A stretch of 64,000 nucleotides of DNA, from assembly GCF_033807715.1 (NCBI RefSeq), contig NC_084591.1, positions 45,212,368-45,276,367 on the forward strand. Reading direction: 5' to 3'. This DNA is from Cololabis saira. Lineage: Eukaryota; Chordata; Actinopteri; Beloniformes; Belonidae. The translations under genes and the position numbers were made by a program. The notes under the pieces were generated by a model. It worked only from the letters and a program-made list of their open reading frames with translations, searched no databases and was not told the DNA's origin. This document shows, in pieces, positions 31,451 through 43,019 of the stretch; position 1 is the stretch's first letter; each line of letters opens with the position of its first letter.

Positions 31451-33202
31451 ATTAAAGCTGTAAGCAGCGATGAACGGGCCCTCGCACTCACAGCCACCGC
31501 CCCCCATAAGCATATCAGACATGACACCACCCACGACTTCCTATGTCAAACCATTCAAAAGTTATAGCAGAAAAAAGGGACAACCAATCAGAAGAAGGGG
31601 TGGGGCTAATTTTCACTAATTATGGTCAAGGACTCAATACCGAGTCCCATGACACCACCCACGACTCTTTATGTCATACCATTCAAAAGTTATGGCAGAG
31701 AAAAGTTTTCCAGGTGGCGCTGTTGAGCCATTTTGCCACGCCCATTAATGCAAACCATGAAATATCAAATTTATTGCCAGGCCTGGCTTGCATGCAAAAT
31801 TTGATGACTTTTGGAGAACTATCAAATATGGACCAATCAGATGAAGGGGGGCGCGCTTTTTGGCGTCTAGCGTCGCCACGGTAACGCTTTTGAAAGAGAA
31901 AAGTAATGCGTGTTGTCGCAGGATGGAGACGCATATTTTGATGTATAACACATCTGGGTGCACGTTACGGTTCGGGCCGTATTAACTGCGGAAGGAATGG
32001 CATAAATTGCGCCAAAGTGACACAATTAATTCAAAATGGCCGACATCCTGTTCGGTTTCGGCCATGGCGCCAAGAGACTTTTCTTTAAGTTGCGACATGA
32101 TACAGGTGTGTACCGATTTTCGTGCATGTACGTCAAACCGTATTGTGGGGCTTGAGGCACAACGTTTTCCAGGTGGCGCTGTTGAGCCATTAGGCCACGC
32201 CCATTAATGCAAACCATTAAATATCAAATTTATCGCCAGGCCTGGCTTGCATGCCAAATTTGGTGCCTTTTGGGGAACTATCAAATATGGACCAATCAGA
32301 TGAAAGGGGGGCGCGCTTTTTGGCGTCTAGCGTCGCCACGGTAACACTTTTGAAAGAGAAAAGTAATGCGCGTAGTCGCAGGATGGAGACGCATATTTTG
32401 ATGTATAACACACCTGGGTGCACGTTACGGTTCGGGCCGTATTAATTCTCGAATGAATGGCATATATTGCTCCAAAATTACGTGATTAATTCAGAATGTT
32501 CAAAATGGCCGACTTCCTGTTCGGTTTCGGCCATAGCGCCAAGAGACTTTTCTTTAAGTTGCGACATGATACAGGTGTGTACCGATTTTCGTTCATGTAC
32601 GTCAAACCGTATTATGGGGCTTGAGGCGCAAAGTTTTTTCTGTCTGAACGAATCAGATGAAGGGTGGGCGCGCTTTTTGGCGTCTAGCGTCGCCACGGTA
32701 ACGCTTTTGAAAGAGAAAAGTAATGCGTGTTGTCACAGAATGGAGACGCATATTTTGATGTATAACACATCTGGGTGCACGTTACGGTTCGGGCCGTATT
32801 AACTGCCGAAGGAATGGCATAAATTGCGCCAAAGTGACACGATTAATTCAAAATGGCCGACTTCCTGTTCGGTTTCGGCCATGTCGCCAAGAGACTTTTC
32901 TTTAAGTTGTGTACTGATACAGGTGTGTAGCGATTTTCGTGCATGTACGTCAAACCGTATTGTGGGGCTTGAGGCACAAAGTTTTCCGGGGGGCGCTGTT
33001 GAGCCATTTTGGCACGCCCATTAATGTAAACCATTAAATATCAAATTTTTCGCCAGGCCTGGCTTGCATGCAAAATTTGGTGACTTTTTGGGCACGTTTA
33101 GGGGGGCAAAAAGGCCCTCCTTTCGTCAGAAGAAAGAAAGAAAGAAAGAAAAATTCCTACAGATACAATAGGGCCTTCGCACTGAAGGTGCTCGGGCCCT
33201 AA
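31451..33202 (+). repeat. Array block I
   Basis: Head 'attaaagctgtaagcagcga', ~460-bp units marked by 'ggcgctgttgagcca' (31717, 32176, 32990), and tail 'aggtgctcgggccctaat'. X-box matches at 31872, 32332 and 32689. Confidence 0.75.
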
Positions 33203-33889
33203 TTATGTGATTCATATTCAGTTTTTTAATGCAATTATTCAAGTTGAGCAATTCAAATTCAAATATAAATTAAAGCTGCAAGCAGCGATGAACGGGCCCT
33301 CGCACTCACTGCCACCGCCCCCATAAGCATATCAGAAATGACACCATCCACGACTTCCTATGTCAAACCATTCAAAAGATATAGCAGAAAAAAGGGACAA
33401 CCAATCAGAAGAAGGGGCGGAGCTAATTCAGGCCAATGAAGGTCAAGGACTCCATACAGAATCTGATGACACCACCCACGACTCTCTATGTCAAACCATT
33501 CAAAAGTTATAGCAGAAAATCGGTACGACCAATCAGAAGAAGGGGCGGGGCTAATTTTCACCAATTATGGTCAAGGACTCAATACTGAGTCCCATGACAC
33601 CACCCACGACTCTTTATGTCAAACCTTTCAAAAGTTATGGCAGAGAAAAGTATTCTAGGGGGCGCTGTTGAGCCGTTAGGCAACGCCCATTAATGCAAAC
33701 CATGAAATATCAAATTTATCACCAGGCCTGGCCTGCATGCAAAATTTGGTGACTTTTGGAGAACTATCAAATATGGACCGATCAGATGAAGGGAAGGCGC
33801 GCTTTTTCGCGTCTAGCGTCGCCACGGTAACACTTTTGAAAGAGAAAAGTAATGTGCGTCGTCGCAGGACAGAGACGCACATTTTGATG

Positions 33890-33998
33890 TAAAAAAAAAA
33901 AAAAAAATTGCTGACATAATTTTCGGCATTTAACCAGGCTCGAACTCCCGACCTCTGGCACCAAAGACCAATATGCTCTGGGTGAGCTATGTGTCAGC
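33890..33998 (-). mobile_element. Inverted tRNA-like (SINE) segment
   Basis: On the minus strand: 'catagctcacccagagcata' (A-box like) and 'gggagttcgagcctgg' (B box), followed by poly-A (plus-strand 33890-33907). It resembles the head of a tRNA-derived SINE. It is not an intact tRNA gene. Confidence 0.5.
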
Positions 33999-34209
33999 CA
34001 TACCTTTCGTTTTGACTTACTGGCTTAGGAGAGACCAACATAGCAATAAAATGTGTGGAACTTTTTTTCCTAATTTTTAAATATTTGTAAGGTATAAATA
34101 TTAGTAAAACACTACAATTTCATTTATTACTCTTTCTGTAACCATTCAACCGAGGTTCTAACCGGGCTGAGCACGGGACTATTTCTGACGTCACCACATT
34201 ACAACAGCT

Positions 34210-34317
34210 GATCGGTCGGGGGGCGGGGCCGTCATCACCCTACTCGCCACTGATTGGTCGGGGGGCGGGGCCGTCATCACCCTACTTGCCCCTGATTGGT
34301 CGGGGGGCGGGGCCGGC
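34210..34317 (+). repeat. 42-bp GC-rich tandem repeat, 3 copies, with CCAAT/GC-box motifs
   Basis: Three units starting at 34210, 34252 and 34294 with 'gattggtcggggggcggggc'. Units 2 and 3 hold an inverted CCAAT box (ATTGG) and all three a GC box (GGGGCGGGGC). Confidence 0.8.
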
Positions 34318-35945
34318 AGACGTTTGAATCAGGAAGCGGGAGTCAAACCATTAAAAAGTTATAGCAGAAAAAAGGGACAACCAATCAGAAGAAGGGGCGG
34401 GGCTAATTAAGGCCAACGAAGCTTAAGGATTCATTACAGAGTCCCATGACACCACCCACAACTTCCTATGTCAAACCATTCAAAAGTTATGGCAGATAAA
34501 AGTATTCTAGGGGGCGCTGTTGAGCCGTTAGGCCACGCCCATTAATGCAACCCATGAAATATCAAATTTATCGCCAAGTCTGGCTTGCATGCAAAATTTG
34601 GTGACTTTTGGAGAACTATCAAATATGGACCAATCACATGAAGGGGGGGCGCGCCTTTTGGCGTCTAGCGTCGCCACGGTAACACTTTTGAAAGAGAAAA
34701 GTAATGCGTGGTGTTGCAGGATGTAGACGCACATTTTGATGTATAACACACCTGGGTGCACGTTACGGTTCGGGCTGAATTAACTGCCGAAGGAATGGCA
34801 TAAATTTCGCCAAAATGACACAATTTATTCAAAATGGCCGACATCCTGTTCGGTTTCGGCCATGGCTCCAAGAGACTTTTCTTTAAGTTGTGCCATGATA
34901 CAGGTGTGTACCGATTTTCGTGCATGTACGTCAAACCGTATTGTGGGGCTTGAGGCACAAAGTTTTCCGGGGGGCGCTGTTGAGCCATTTTGCCACGCCC
35001 ATTAATGCAAACCATGAAATATCAAATTTATCGCCAGGCATGGCTTGCATGCCAAATTTGGTGCCTTTTGGGGAACTATCAAATATGGACCAATCAGATG
35101 AAGGGGGGGTGCGCTTGTTGGCGTCTAGCGTCGCCACGGTAACACTTTCGAAAGAGAAAAGTAATGCGTGTAGTCGCAGGATGGAGACGCACATTTTGAT
35201 GTATAACACACCTGGGTTCACGATACGGTTCGGGCTGAATTAACTCTCGAAGGAATGGCATATATTGCTCCAAAGTTACGCAATTAATTCAGAATGTTCA
35301 AAATGGCCGACTTCCTGTTCGGTTTCGGCCATGGCGCCAAGAGACTTTTCTTTTAGTTGCGACATGATACAGGTGTGTACCGATTTCCGTGCATGTAAGT
35401 CAAACCGTATTATGGGGCTTGAGGCACAAAGTTTTTTCTGTCGAACCAACCAGATGAAGGGTGGGCGCGCTTTTTGGTGTCTAGCGCCGCCACGGTAACG
35501 CTTTTCAAAGAGAAAAGTAATGCGTGTTGTCGCAGGATGGAGACGCACATTTTGATGTATAACACACTTGGGGGCACGTTACGGTTCGGGCTGAATTAAC
35601 TTTCGAAGGAATGGCATAAATTTCGCCAAAATGACACGACTAATTCAAAATGGCCGACCTCCTGTTCGGTTTCGGGCATGATCCCAAGAGACTTTTGTTT
35701 AAGTTGTCCCATGATACAGGTGTGTACCGATTTTCGTGCATGTACGTCAAACCGTATCGTGGGGCTTGAGGCACAAAGTTTTCAAGGGGGCGCTGTTGAG
35801 CCATTTTGCCACGCCCATTAATGCAAACCATTAAATATCAAATTTTTCGCCAGGCCTGACTAGGGTGCAAAATTTGGTGACTTTTTGGGCATGTTAAGGG
35901 GGGCAAAAAGGCCTTCACTTTGTCAGGAAAATAATAATAATAATA

Positions 35946-37890
35946 ATTAAAGCTGCAAGCAGCGATGAACGGGCCCTCACACTCACGGCCACCGCCCCCC
36001 ATAAGCATATCAGAAACGACACCACCCACGACTTCCTATGTCAAACCATTCAAAAGATATAGCAGAAAAAAGGGACAACCAATCAGATGAAGGGGCGGGG
36101 CTAATTCAGGCCAATGAAGGTCAAGGACTCCATACAGAATCTGATGACACCACCCACGACTCTCTATGTCAAACCATTCAAAGGTTATAGCAGAAAAAAG
36201 GGACAACCAATCAGAAGAAGGGGCGGGGCTAATTAAGGCCAACGAAGCCTAAGGACTCATTAGAGATTCCCATGACACCACCCACGACTCTCTATGTCAA
36301 AACATTCAAAAGTTATAGCAGGAAATAGGGACAACCAATCAGAAGAAGGGGCAGGGCTAATTTTCACCAATTATGGTCAAGGACTCAATACCGAGTCCCA
36401 TGACGCCACCCACGACTCTCTATGTCAAACCTTTCAAAAGTTATGGCAGAGAAAAGTATTCTAGGGGGCACTGTTGAGCCGTTAGGCCACGCCCATTAAT
36501 GCAAACCATGAAATATCAAATTTATCGCCAGGCCTGTCTTGCATGCAAAATTTGGTGACTTTTGGGGAACTATCAAATATGGACCAATCAGATGAAGGGG
36601 GGCGCACCTTTTGGCGTCTAGCGTCGCCACGGTAACACTTTTGAAAGAGAAAAGTAATGCGGGTAGTCGCAGGATGGAGACGCACATTTTGATGTATAAC
36701 ACACCTGGGTTCACGTTACGGTTCGGGCCGTATTAATTGCCGAAGGAATGGCATAAATTGCGTCAAAATTACACAATGAATTCAAAATGGCCGACTTCCT
36801 GTTCGGTTTCGGCCATGGCGCCAAGAGACTTTTCTTTAAGTTGTGACATGATACAGGTGTGTACCGATTTTCGTGCATGTACGTCAAACCGTATTGTGGG
36901 GCTTGAGGCACAAAGTTTTCCGGGGGGCGCTGTTGAGCCATTTTGCCACGCCCATTAATACAAACCATGAAATATCAAATTTATTGCCAGGCCTGCCTTG
37001 CATGCAAAATTTGGTGACTTTTGGGGAACTATCAAATATGGACCAATCAGATGAAGGGGGGCCGCGCCTTTTGGCGTCTAGCGTTGCCACGGTAACACTT
37101 TTGAAAGAGAAAAGTAATGCGCGTAGTCGCAGGATGGAGACGCACATTTTGATGTATAACACATCTGGGTTCACGATACGGTTCGGGCCGTATTAATTCT
37201 CGAAGGAATGGCATATATTGCTCCAAAATTACGCGATTAATTCAGAATGTTCAAAATGGCCGACTTCCTGTTCGGTTTCGGCCATGGTGCCAAGAGACTT
37301 TTCTTTAAGTTGCGACATGATACAGGTGTGTACCGATTTTCGTTCATGTACGTCAAACCGTATTATGGGGCTTGAGGCGCAAAGTTTTTTCTGTCTGAAC
37401 CAACCAGATGAAGGGTGGGCGTGCTTTTTGGTGTCTAGGGTCGCCACGGTAACGCTTTTGAAAGAGAAAAGTAATGCGTGTTGTCGCAGGATGGAGACGC
37501 ACATTTTGATGTATAACACACTTGGGGGCACGTTACGGTTCGGGCCGTATTAACTGCCGAAGGAATGGCATAAATTGCGCCAAAGTGACACGATTAATTC
37601 AAATTGGCTGACTTCCTGTTCGGTTTCGGCCATGTCGCCAAGAGACTTTTCTTTAAGTTGTGTACTGATACAGGTGTGTAGCGATTTTCGTGCATGTACG
37701 TCAAATCGTATTGTGGGGCTTGAGGCACAAAGTTTTCAAGGGGGCGCTGTTGAGCCATTTTGCCACGCCCATTAATGCAAACCATTAAATATCAAATTTT
37801 TCGCCAGGCCTGGCTTGCATGCAAAATTTGGTGACTTTTTGGGCACTTTTAGGGGGGCAAAAAGGCCTTCCTTTTGTCAGAACAATAAGA
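35946..37890 (+). repeat. Array block III
   Basis: Head 'attaaagctgcaagcagcga', then ~460-bp units at 36468, 36927 and 37388. Unit spacing and variant order match blocks I and II (two full units, a variant unit with 'gttttttctgtctgaac', a short unit), so the whole block was duplicated. X-box matches at 36623, 37083 and 37440. Confidence 0.75.
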
Positions 37891-37901
37891 AGAAGAAGAA
37901 C

Positions 37902-40900
37902 TAGAAAATTTCTGGAAATTTTGATATGGGCATGCCCTACCGCCCATTCGTCCCCTCTCGCTGCTTTGGTTTGGGGCTGTAGTGTTTGTGTTCGGGGGGG
38001 TTCTATGTCAGTTTGAGGTGTTTTGACGCTTGTATTTCATTCATTCCTGTGCTCCCAATAGTTATTAATGGGGCGCACTTTTTGGCATCTAGCGTTGCCA
38101 CGGTATCGCTTTTGACTGAGAATAGTAATGCCCATCGAGGCAAGATGGAGACGCATCTAACGATGTACGCCATGCATGGGTGCATGTTCCGGTTCAGGCT
38201 ACGTTAACGGATAGGTTTTTGTTTCACCGTGGTAAAAAAAACCCATCCGAATGAATGGGGCCTTTTGGCCTGGATTTTGACATAAAATTTCCTTAAATCC
38301 CAGCTTCATGAAATTTGAGTATGTTGAAGTCCACAGCGTGCCGAGTCGAGAAACATTTGTACGATGTCTCTACGATAACCTGTTACCTAGCAACAAGCGT
38401 CCAAAGTCAAACGGAAATAAAAAAAAAAAAGAAAGGTCAATATCGCAAAAACTTTAAAAATTGGCATAATGAGGTTCTAGGGTCCGTATTTGCCAATCAG
38501 GCCGAGTGTTTGGAAGTTTGAACGATGTCTCTACGATAAAGTCCGGCCGAGAAATAAGCGTCTGAATTTTCGCCTTTTTTTTTTGCTTTTTGGCATCTAG
38601 CGTTGCCACGGTAACACTTTTGACTGAACAAAGTAATGCACATTAAGGCACGATGGAGACGCATCCAACGATATATGCCATGCATGGGTGCACGTTCTGG
38701 TTCGGGCAGCATTAACAGATTGTTTATTCACATGGTCCCCCATACAAATGCATTGGTTTTTGTTGCCATGGTAACAAGCCCCATAGGATAGAATGGGACA
38801 ATTTGGCTTTAATATCTCAAAAGCTGTAAACGACAGCGTAATGAGACCTCAGTATGTTGTAGTCCACATGAAGCTGAGTCTTGTAACGTTGGAACCAAGT
38901 CTCTGCGATACCGCGTTGCCGCGCAACAAGCATCCGAAGTTCCGTTAGCATCAAAATGAACAATGTGGAATATCTCAAAAACCGTAATAGCAAGCATGAC
39001 GAGACTAAAATATGTTGCAGTACAAAGCGTCCCGGGTTGGTCAATGTTGTAATGATGTCTGTACGATAAACCGTTGCCTAGCAACAAGCGTCCAAAATAA
39101 AAGTGATTTTTTTTTTTAATTGAAAGTTAAATATCGCAAAAACCGTAATAACTAGCATGATGAAGTTGTATGGTCCTTTAAAGACTATCGGGCCGAGTGT
39201 TTCAAAGTTTGAACGATGTCTCTACGATAAAGTTTGGCCGAGCAATAAGCGCGGGAATTTTCGCCTTTTTTTTTGCTTTTTGGCATCTAGCGTTGCCACG
39301 GTAACCCCTATTACTGAGAAAAGTAATACCCATCGAATCACGATGGAGACGCATCCAACGATGTATGCCATGCATGGGTGCACGTTGCGGTTCGGGCCGT
39401 ATTAACGGACAAAAAAAAGTGCGGAATAATAAGAATAATAATAACTAGAAAATTTCTGGAAATTTTGATATGGGCATGCCCTACCGCCCATTCGCCCCCT
39501 CTCGCTGCTTTGGTTTGGGGCTGTAGTGGTTGTGTTCGGGGTGGTTCTATGTCAGCTTGAGGTGTTTTTACGCTTGTATTTCATTCATTCCTGTGCTCCC
39601 AATAGTTATTAATGGGGCGCGCTTTTTGGCATCTAGCATTGCCATGGTAACGCTTTTGACTGAGAATAGTAATGCCCATCGAGGCAAGATGGAGACGCAT
39701 GTAACGATGTATGCCATGCATGAGTGCACGTTCTGGTTCAGGCTACGTTAACGGATAGGTTTTTTTTTTCACCATGGTACAAAACCCCATCCGAATGAAT
39801 GGGGCCATTTGGCCTGGATTTTGACATAAAATTTCCTTAAATACCAGCTTCATGAGATTTGAGTATGTTGAAGTCCACAGCGTGCCGAGTCAGGGGACAT
39901 TTGTACGATGTCTCTACGATAATCTGTTGCCTAGCAACAAGCGTCCAAAGTCAAATGGAAATAAAAAAGAAAAATTAAAGGTCAATATCGCAAAAATTTT
40001 AATAATTGGCACAATGAGCTTGTAGGGTCCGTTAGTGCCAATCGGGCCGAGTGTTTGAAAGTTTGAACGATGTCTCTACGATAAAGTTCGACCGAGCAAT
40101 AAGCGTCTGAATTTTCGCCTTTTTTTTTTTCTTTTTGGCGTCTAGCGTTGCCACGGTAACACTTTTGACTGAGAAAAGTAATGCTCATCGAGGCACGATG
40201 GAGACGCATCCAACGATGTATGCCATGCATGGGTGCACGTTCCGGTTCGGACAGCATTAACAGATTGTTTATTCACATGGTCCCCCATACAAATGCATTG
40301 GTTTTTTTGCCATAGTAACAAGCCCCATAGGATAGAATGGGACAATTTGGCTTCAATATCTCAAAAGCTGTAAACGACAGCGTAATGAGACCTCAGTATG
40401 TTGTAGTCCACATCAAGCTGAGTATTTTAACGTTGAATCAAAGTCTCTACATTATCGCGTTGCCGCGCAACAAGCGTCCAAAATTCCGTTAGCGTCAAAA
40501 TGAGCAACGTGGAATATCTCAAAAACTGTAATAGCTAGCTTGACGAGACTAAAATATGTTGCAGTACAAAGCGTCCCGGGTTTGTCAATGTTGTAATGAT
40601 GTCTGTACGATAAACCGTTGCCTAGCAACAAACGTCCAAAATAAAAGAGATTTTTTTTTTAAATTGAAAGTTAAATATCGCAAAAACCGTAATAACTAGA
40701 ATGATGTAGTTGTATGGTCCTTTAAAGACTATCGGGCCGAGTGTTTCAAAGTTTGAACGATGTCTCTACGATAAAGTTCGGCCGAGCAATAAGCGCGGGA
40801 ATTTTCGCCTTTTTTTTTGCTTTTTGGCAACTAGCGTTGCCACGGTAACCCCTATTACTGAGAAAAGTAATACCCATCGAATCACGATGGACACGCATCC

Positions 40901-40985
40901 AACGATGTATGCCATGCATGGGTGCACGTTGCGGTTCGGGCCGTATTAACGGACGAAAAAAAGTGCGGAATAATAAGAATAATAA
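37902..40985 (+). repeat. Array block IV: two ~1.54-kb tandem units
   Basis: Units start 'aactagaaaatttctggaaa' at about 37902 and 39445. Each contains three copies of a module like that in the 460-bp units ('tggcatctagcgttgccacg') plus ~150-bp quasi-repeats ('atatcgcaaaaaccgtaata', 'gttgcctagcaacaagcgtc'). X-box matches: 38382, 38602, 38762, 39073, 39292, 39926, 40147, 40617 and 40836. Confidence 0.78.
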
Positions 40986-41424
40986 GAAAAGGGAAACTTT
41001 TCTGTATACCAATATATCGCCTTCATTTTCATGTTTTTCCTCATTTTTTCGGACGTGTTTTAGTTTTTGGGGATTTTTTTTTTCCACATCAGTGCGGGGT
41101 CATGCTGTACACCCGCTGGTGTGACGTGGGACTTTTGCGACTTTAGCTTGTTAGCAAAATGCTAGCAACATTGCCCTTTGGGCCATTCTGGACGATTGCA
41201 ATATGGTCATGCCATTACTTGGCATGCCCATAATAATTCCTGCAATTACAATAGGGCCTTCGCACTGCAAGTGCTCGGGCCCTAATAATAATAATAATAA
41301 AAATTCCTGCAAATACAATAGGGCCTTCGCTCTGAAGGTGCTCGGGCCCTAATGATTCAAATTCAGTTTCTAGTGGCACATATTTCTGCCCATAAGACTT
41401 GATGTGTGCGTGAAAGACTGCAAC

Positions 41425-41521
41425 TTTTCACGTTCTAGCCACTTTTTGAACATCCGACGTGTGCGTAGAAACTGGCGTAGGGATGTTTTTTGTGTGCTGC
41501 ACTCTTTGTACATGAGGCCCC
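41425..41521 (-). mobile_element. Harbinger terminal fragment
   Basis: Ends GTACATGAGGCCCC, the inverted form of the terminus at 29412, with 'gcaacttttcacgtt' and 'ctttttgaacatcc' like the right end of the Harbinger at 55562. It may be the other end of the 29412 copy. Confidence 0.5.
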
Positions 41522-42310
41522 GGTCTGCTGCTTGTGGTGTTACGCACCGACTGGATTTGATGATTATTGGTCCTTTTTGTGTTGACTCATGTTTTAAAAA
41601 AAATGATTTGGCATAGGACAACCCTCGGCTTTTCTTTTCAAATTCAATTTGATTAAATACAGTTTAAATGTATTTATTTATTCTATTACAATGTAAAATG
41701 TCTCTTGGTGCCTCTGAGATGCTCAACAGGACCTCCCCTGAGTAAATATTAAAAGACATAACAAGAAGAAAAGAAAAGAAAATCCTTAGACCTCTGATCC
41801 CACTCATTTCTCAGAGTTGTCCCCACTGTCCCTTCTTCCACTTAACTGGAAATGGAAATATGTTATCATATGAAACCACATGTTGATAGCTTAAGGTGGC
41901 GTTTGTTGTCATATAATTAGAGGTACATACTGCACTTATTACATATACTTGGGCGACATTATTACGTTTTATGTATTATGTAAAGCGCTTTGCGTTGCAA
42001 TTTTATTTTGTATGAAAAGTGCTAAACAAATAAAGTTTGATTTGACTTGATTATGTTCACTCCGGCTCCGGAAATCCTGTGTCATTGAAAGATTATTACT
42101 TATTGGCGCGTTACATGTTCCTCTGCGGTTTACCAAGTTCTAATCTTTTTCTAACTTGTTCCATTGTTTGATCCATTATTGACATTACTCATTGGTTGTT
42201 CATTACTCATTGTGACATTTATTGATCTTTGTATGTTAGTTGGTGTTGCATGCAGAAATTATTTTAGTTACAGAAAAACAAAGTGTAGAATTGTGATGGA
42301 GATTCTTCAT
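41522..42310 (+). mobile_element. Intron 1 spacer with a LINE 3' tail
   Basis: At 41975-42040 'gtaaagcgctttgcgttgca' and 'agtgctaaacaaataaagtt' form a fish LINE/SINE 3' end. The remainder shows nothing recognisable. Confidence 0.5.
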
Positions 42311-42620
42311 TTTGAGTACATTCAGGGTACACTAGTATTGTATCTGTGCAGTTTGGGTTTAGCTCCCTGACTGGCTGGCTGTCTGAAAACTGCAGGTTAT
42401 TTTGCCTAAAGAGCATCAAGCTCTGTTTTGTCAAACAGCTGCACTGGAGACTCTCTGTGTCACTCCTGCATTGAAACTTGAGATATGTTTTGACCCTTTT
42501 GCACTTAAAAGATAATTCAATAATTTGAGCCATATTGCCAAGTCTTTATTTAAGAGGGCTATTATATTATTTTAGTCTTTTTCAGGTCTTGCAGTCACCT
42601 TGAGTGTTTAAAATGTGTTT
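42311..42620 (+). repeat. Direct duplication, copy 2 (with 28410-28720)
   Basis: See 28410-28720. This copy lies about 130 bp inside intron 1 from the exon 1 donor. Confidence 0.65.
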
Positions 42621-42751
42621 CTACAGCGGTATTAGATACTATTACCCACAACAGAAAGTGTAGGTGCTTTATCATTACTATTATCATAATCATCATCATT
42701 ATGATTTAAATCATTCAAAGGGCTAACAGCATTAACTTTAGCATTTCTTAC

Positions 42752-42913
42752 CCTCTCCAATCCTTTCAAGAGGTCACCTTGAGTCAGGGTTAAAAGGTTC
42801 CCCAGAACAGGCAGTGCTGGAGGTCCAGGTGGGAAGTTCTTGGGCCTCCGTGATTTGAGTTGAAGGATGATGAAAAAAACACAGAGGAACAGCAAAACTG
42901 TTGACACCAACAT
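42752..42913 (-). CDS. Cytochrome P450 family 2, exon 1 (start codon)
   Basis: The ATG at 42913-42911 sits in a good context (ttaccATGttg). The 54 residues encode a hydrophobic signal anchor ([18 protein letters not shown]), a basic stop (KSRRPK) and the proline-rich hinge ([14 protein letters not shown]) typical of microsomal P450s. The protein would sit in the endoplasmic reticulum and oxidise lipophilic substrates with electrons from P450 reductase. The exon ends GAGAGG|gtaaga in phase 0, exactly where CYP2 exon 1 ends (after GLER/SL.NL). An upstream in-frame GTG extension is not needed. Confidence 0.92.
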
Positions 42914-43005
42914 GGTAACTGGAATGAATGGAAGAGGCCAGCTGGTTGACTTGTAAAATGTTGACTCGGCTCTCAGGACCACCTGGTCTGACTGTGAAGT
43001 TGGTT

Positions 43006-43019
43006 CCTTTATTTAAAGC
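43006..43019 (-). promoter_or_regulatory. TATA-like box of the P450 gene
   Basis: Minus strand 'gctttaaataaagg' lies about 95 bp upstream of the ATG, a plausible core promoter with a short 5' UTR. Motif only; the transcription start is not known. Confidence 0.45.

Larger units (their letters stand above)
33269..35945 (+). repeat. Array block II with SINE-like and GC-box inserts
   Basis: Same head and units as block I, with 'ggcgctgttgagcc' markers at about 33663, 34512, 34973 and 35787. It is interrupted at 33890-34330 by poly-A, an inverted tRNA-like segment and a GC-rich triplication. X-box matches at 33818, 34670 and 35130; the fourth unit carries GCCGCC instead. Confidence 0.75.
31451..41352 (+). 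repeat. 9.9-kb composite tandem array in P450 intron 1
   Basis: Three related blocks start 'attaaagctgcaagcagcga' (31451, 33269, 35946) and consist mainly of ~460-bp tandem units. A fourth block (37902-40985) has two ~1.54-kb tandem units of diverged sequence. The last part ends in 'caatagggccttcgcactgc' and 'gtgctcgggccctaat', the end also found at 33150-33202. Many ~65-115-codon ORFs recur on both strands but show no protein-like conservation. A 14-bp palindrome (X-box) recurs in nearly every unit. Probably non-autonomous mobile elements carrying internal satellites; the superfamily is unknown. Confidence 0.8.

Noticed and set aside
31543..39751. Dozens of recurring 60-116-codon ORFs in the intron-1 array
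   Set aside because: They recur on both strands with the tandem units, with no codon-position conservation pattern visible and no domain; best seen as DNA repeats.
42914..42982. N-terminal extension of P450 exon 1 from an upstream GTG
   Set aside because: The downstream ATG has a better start context and gives the usual CYP2 anchor length; vertebrate genes rarely start with GTG.
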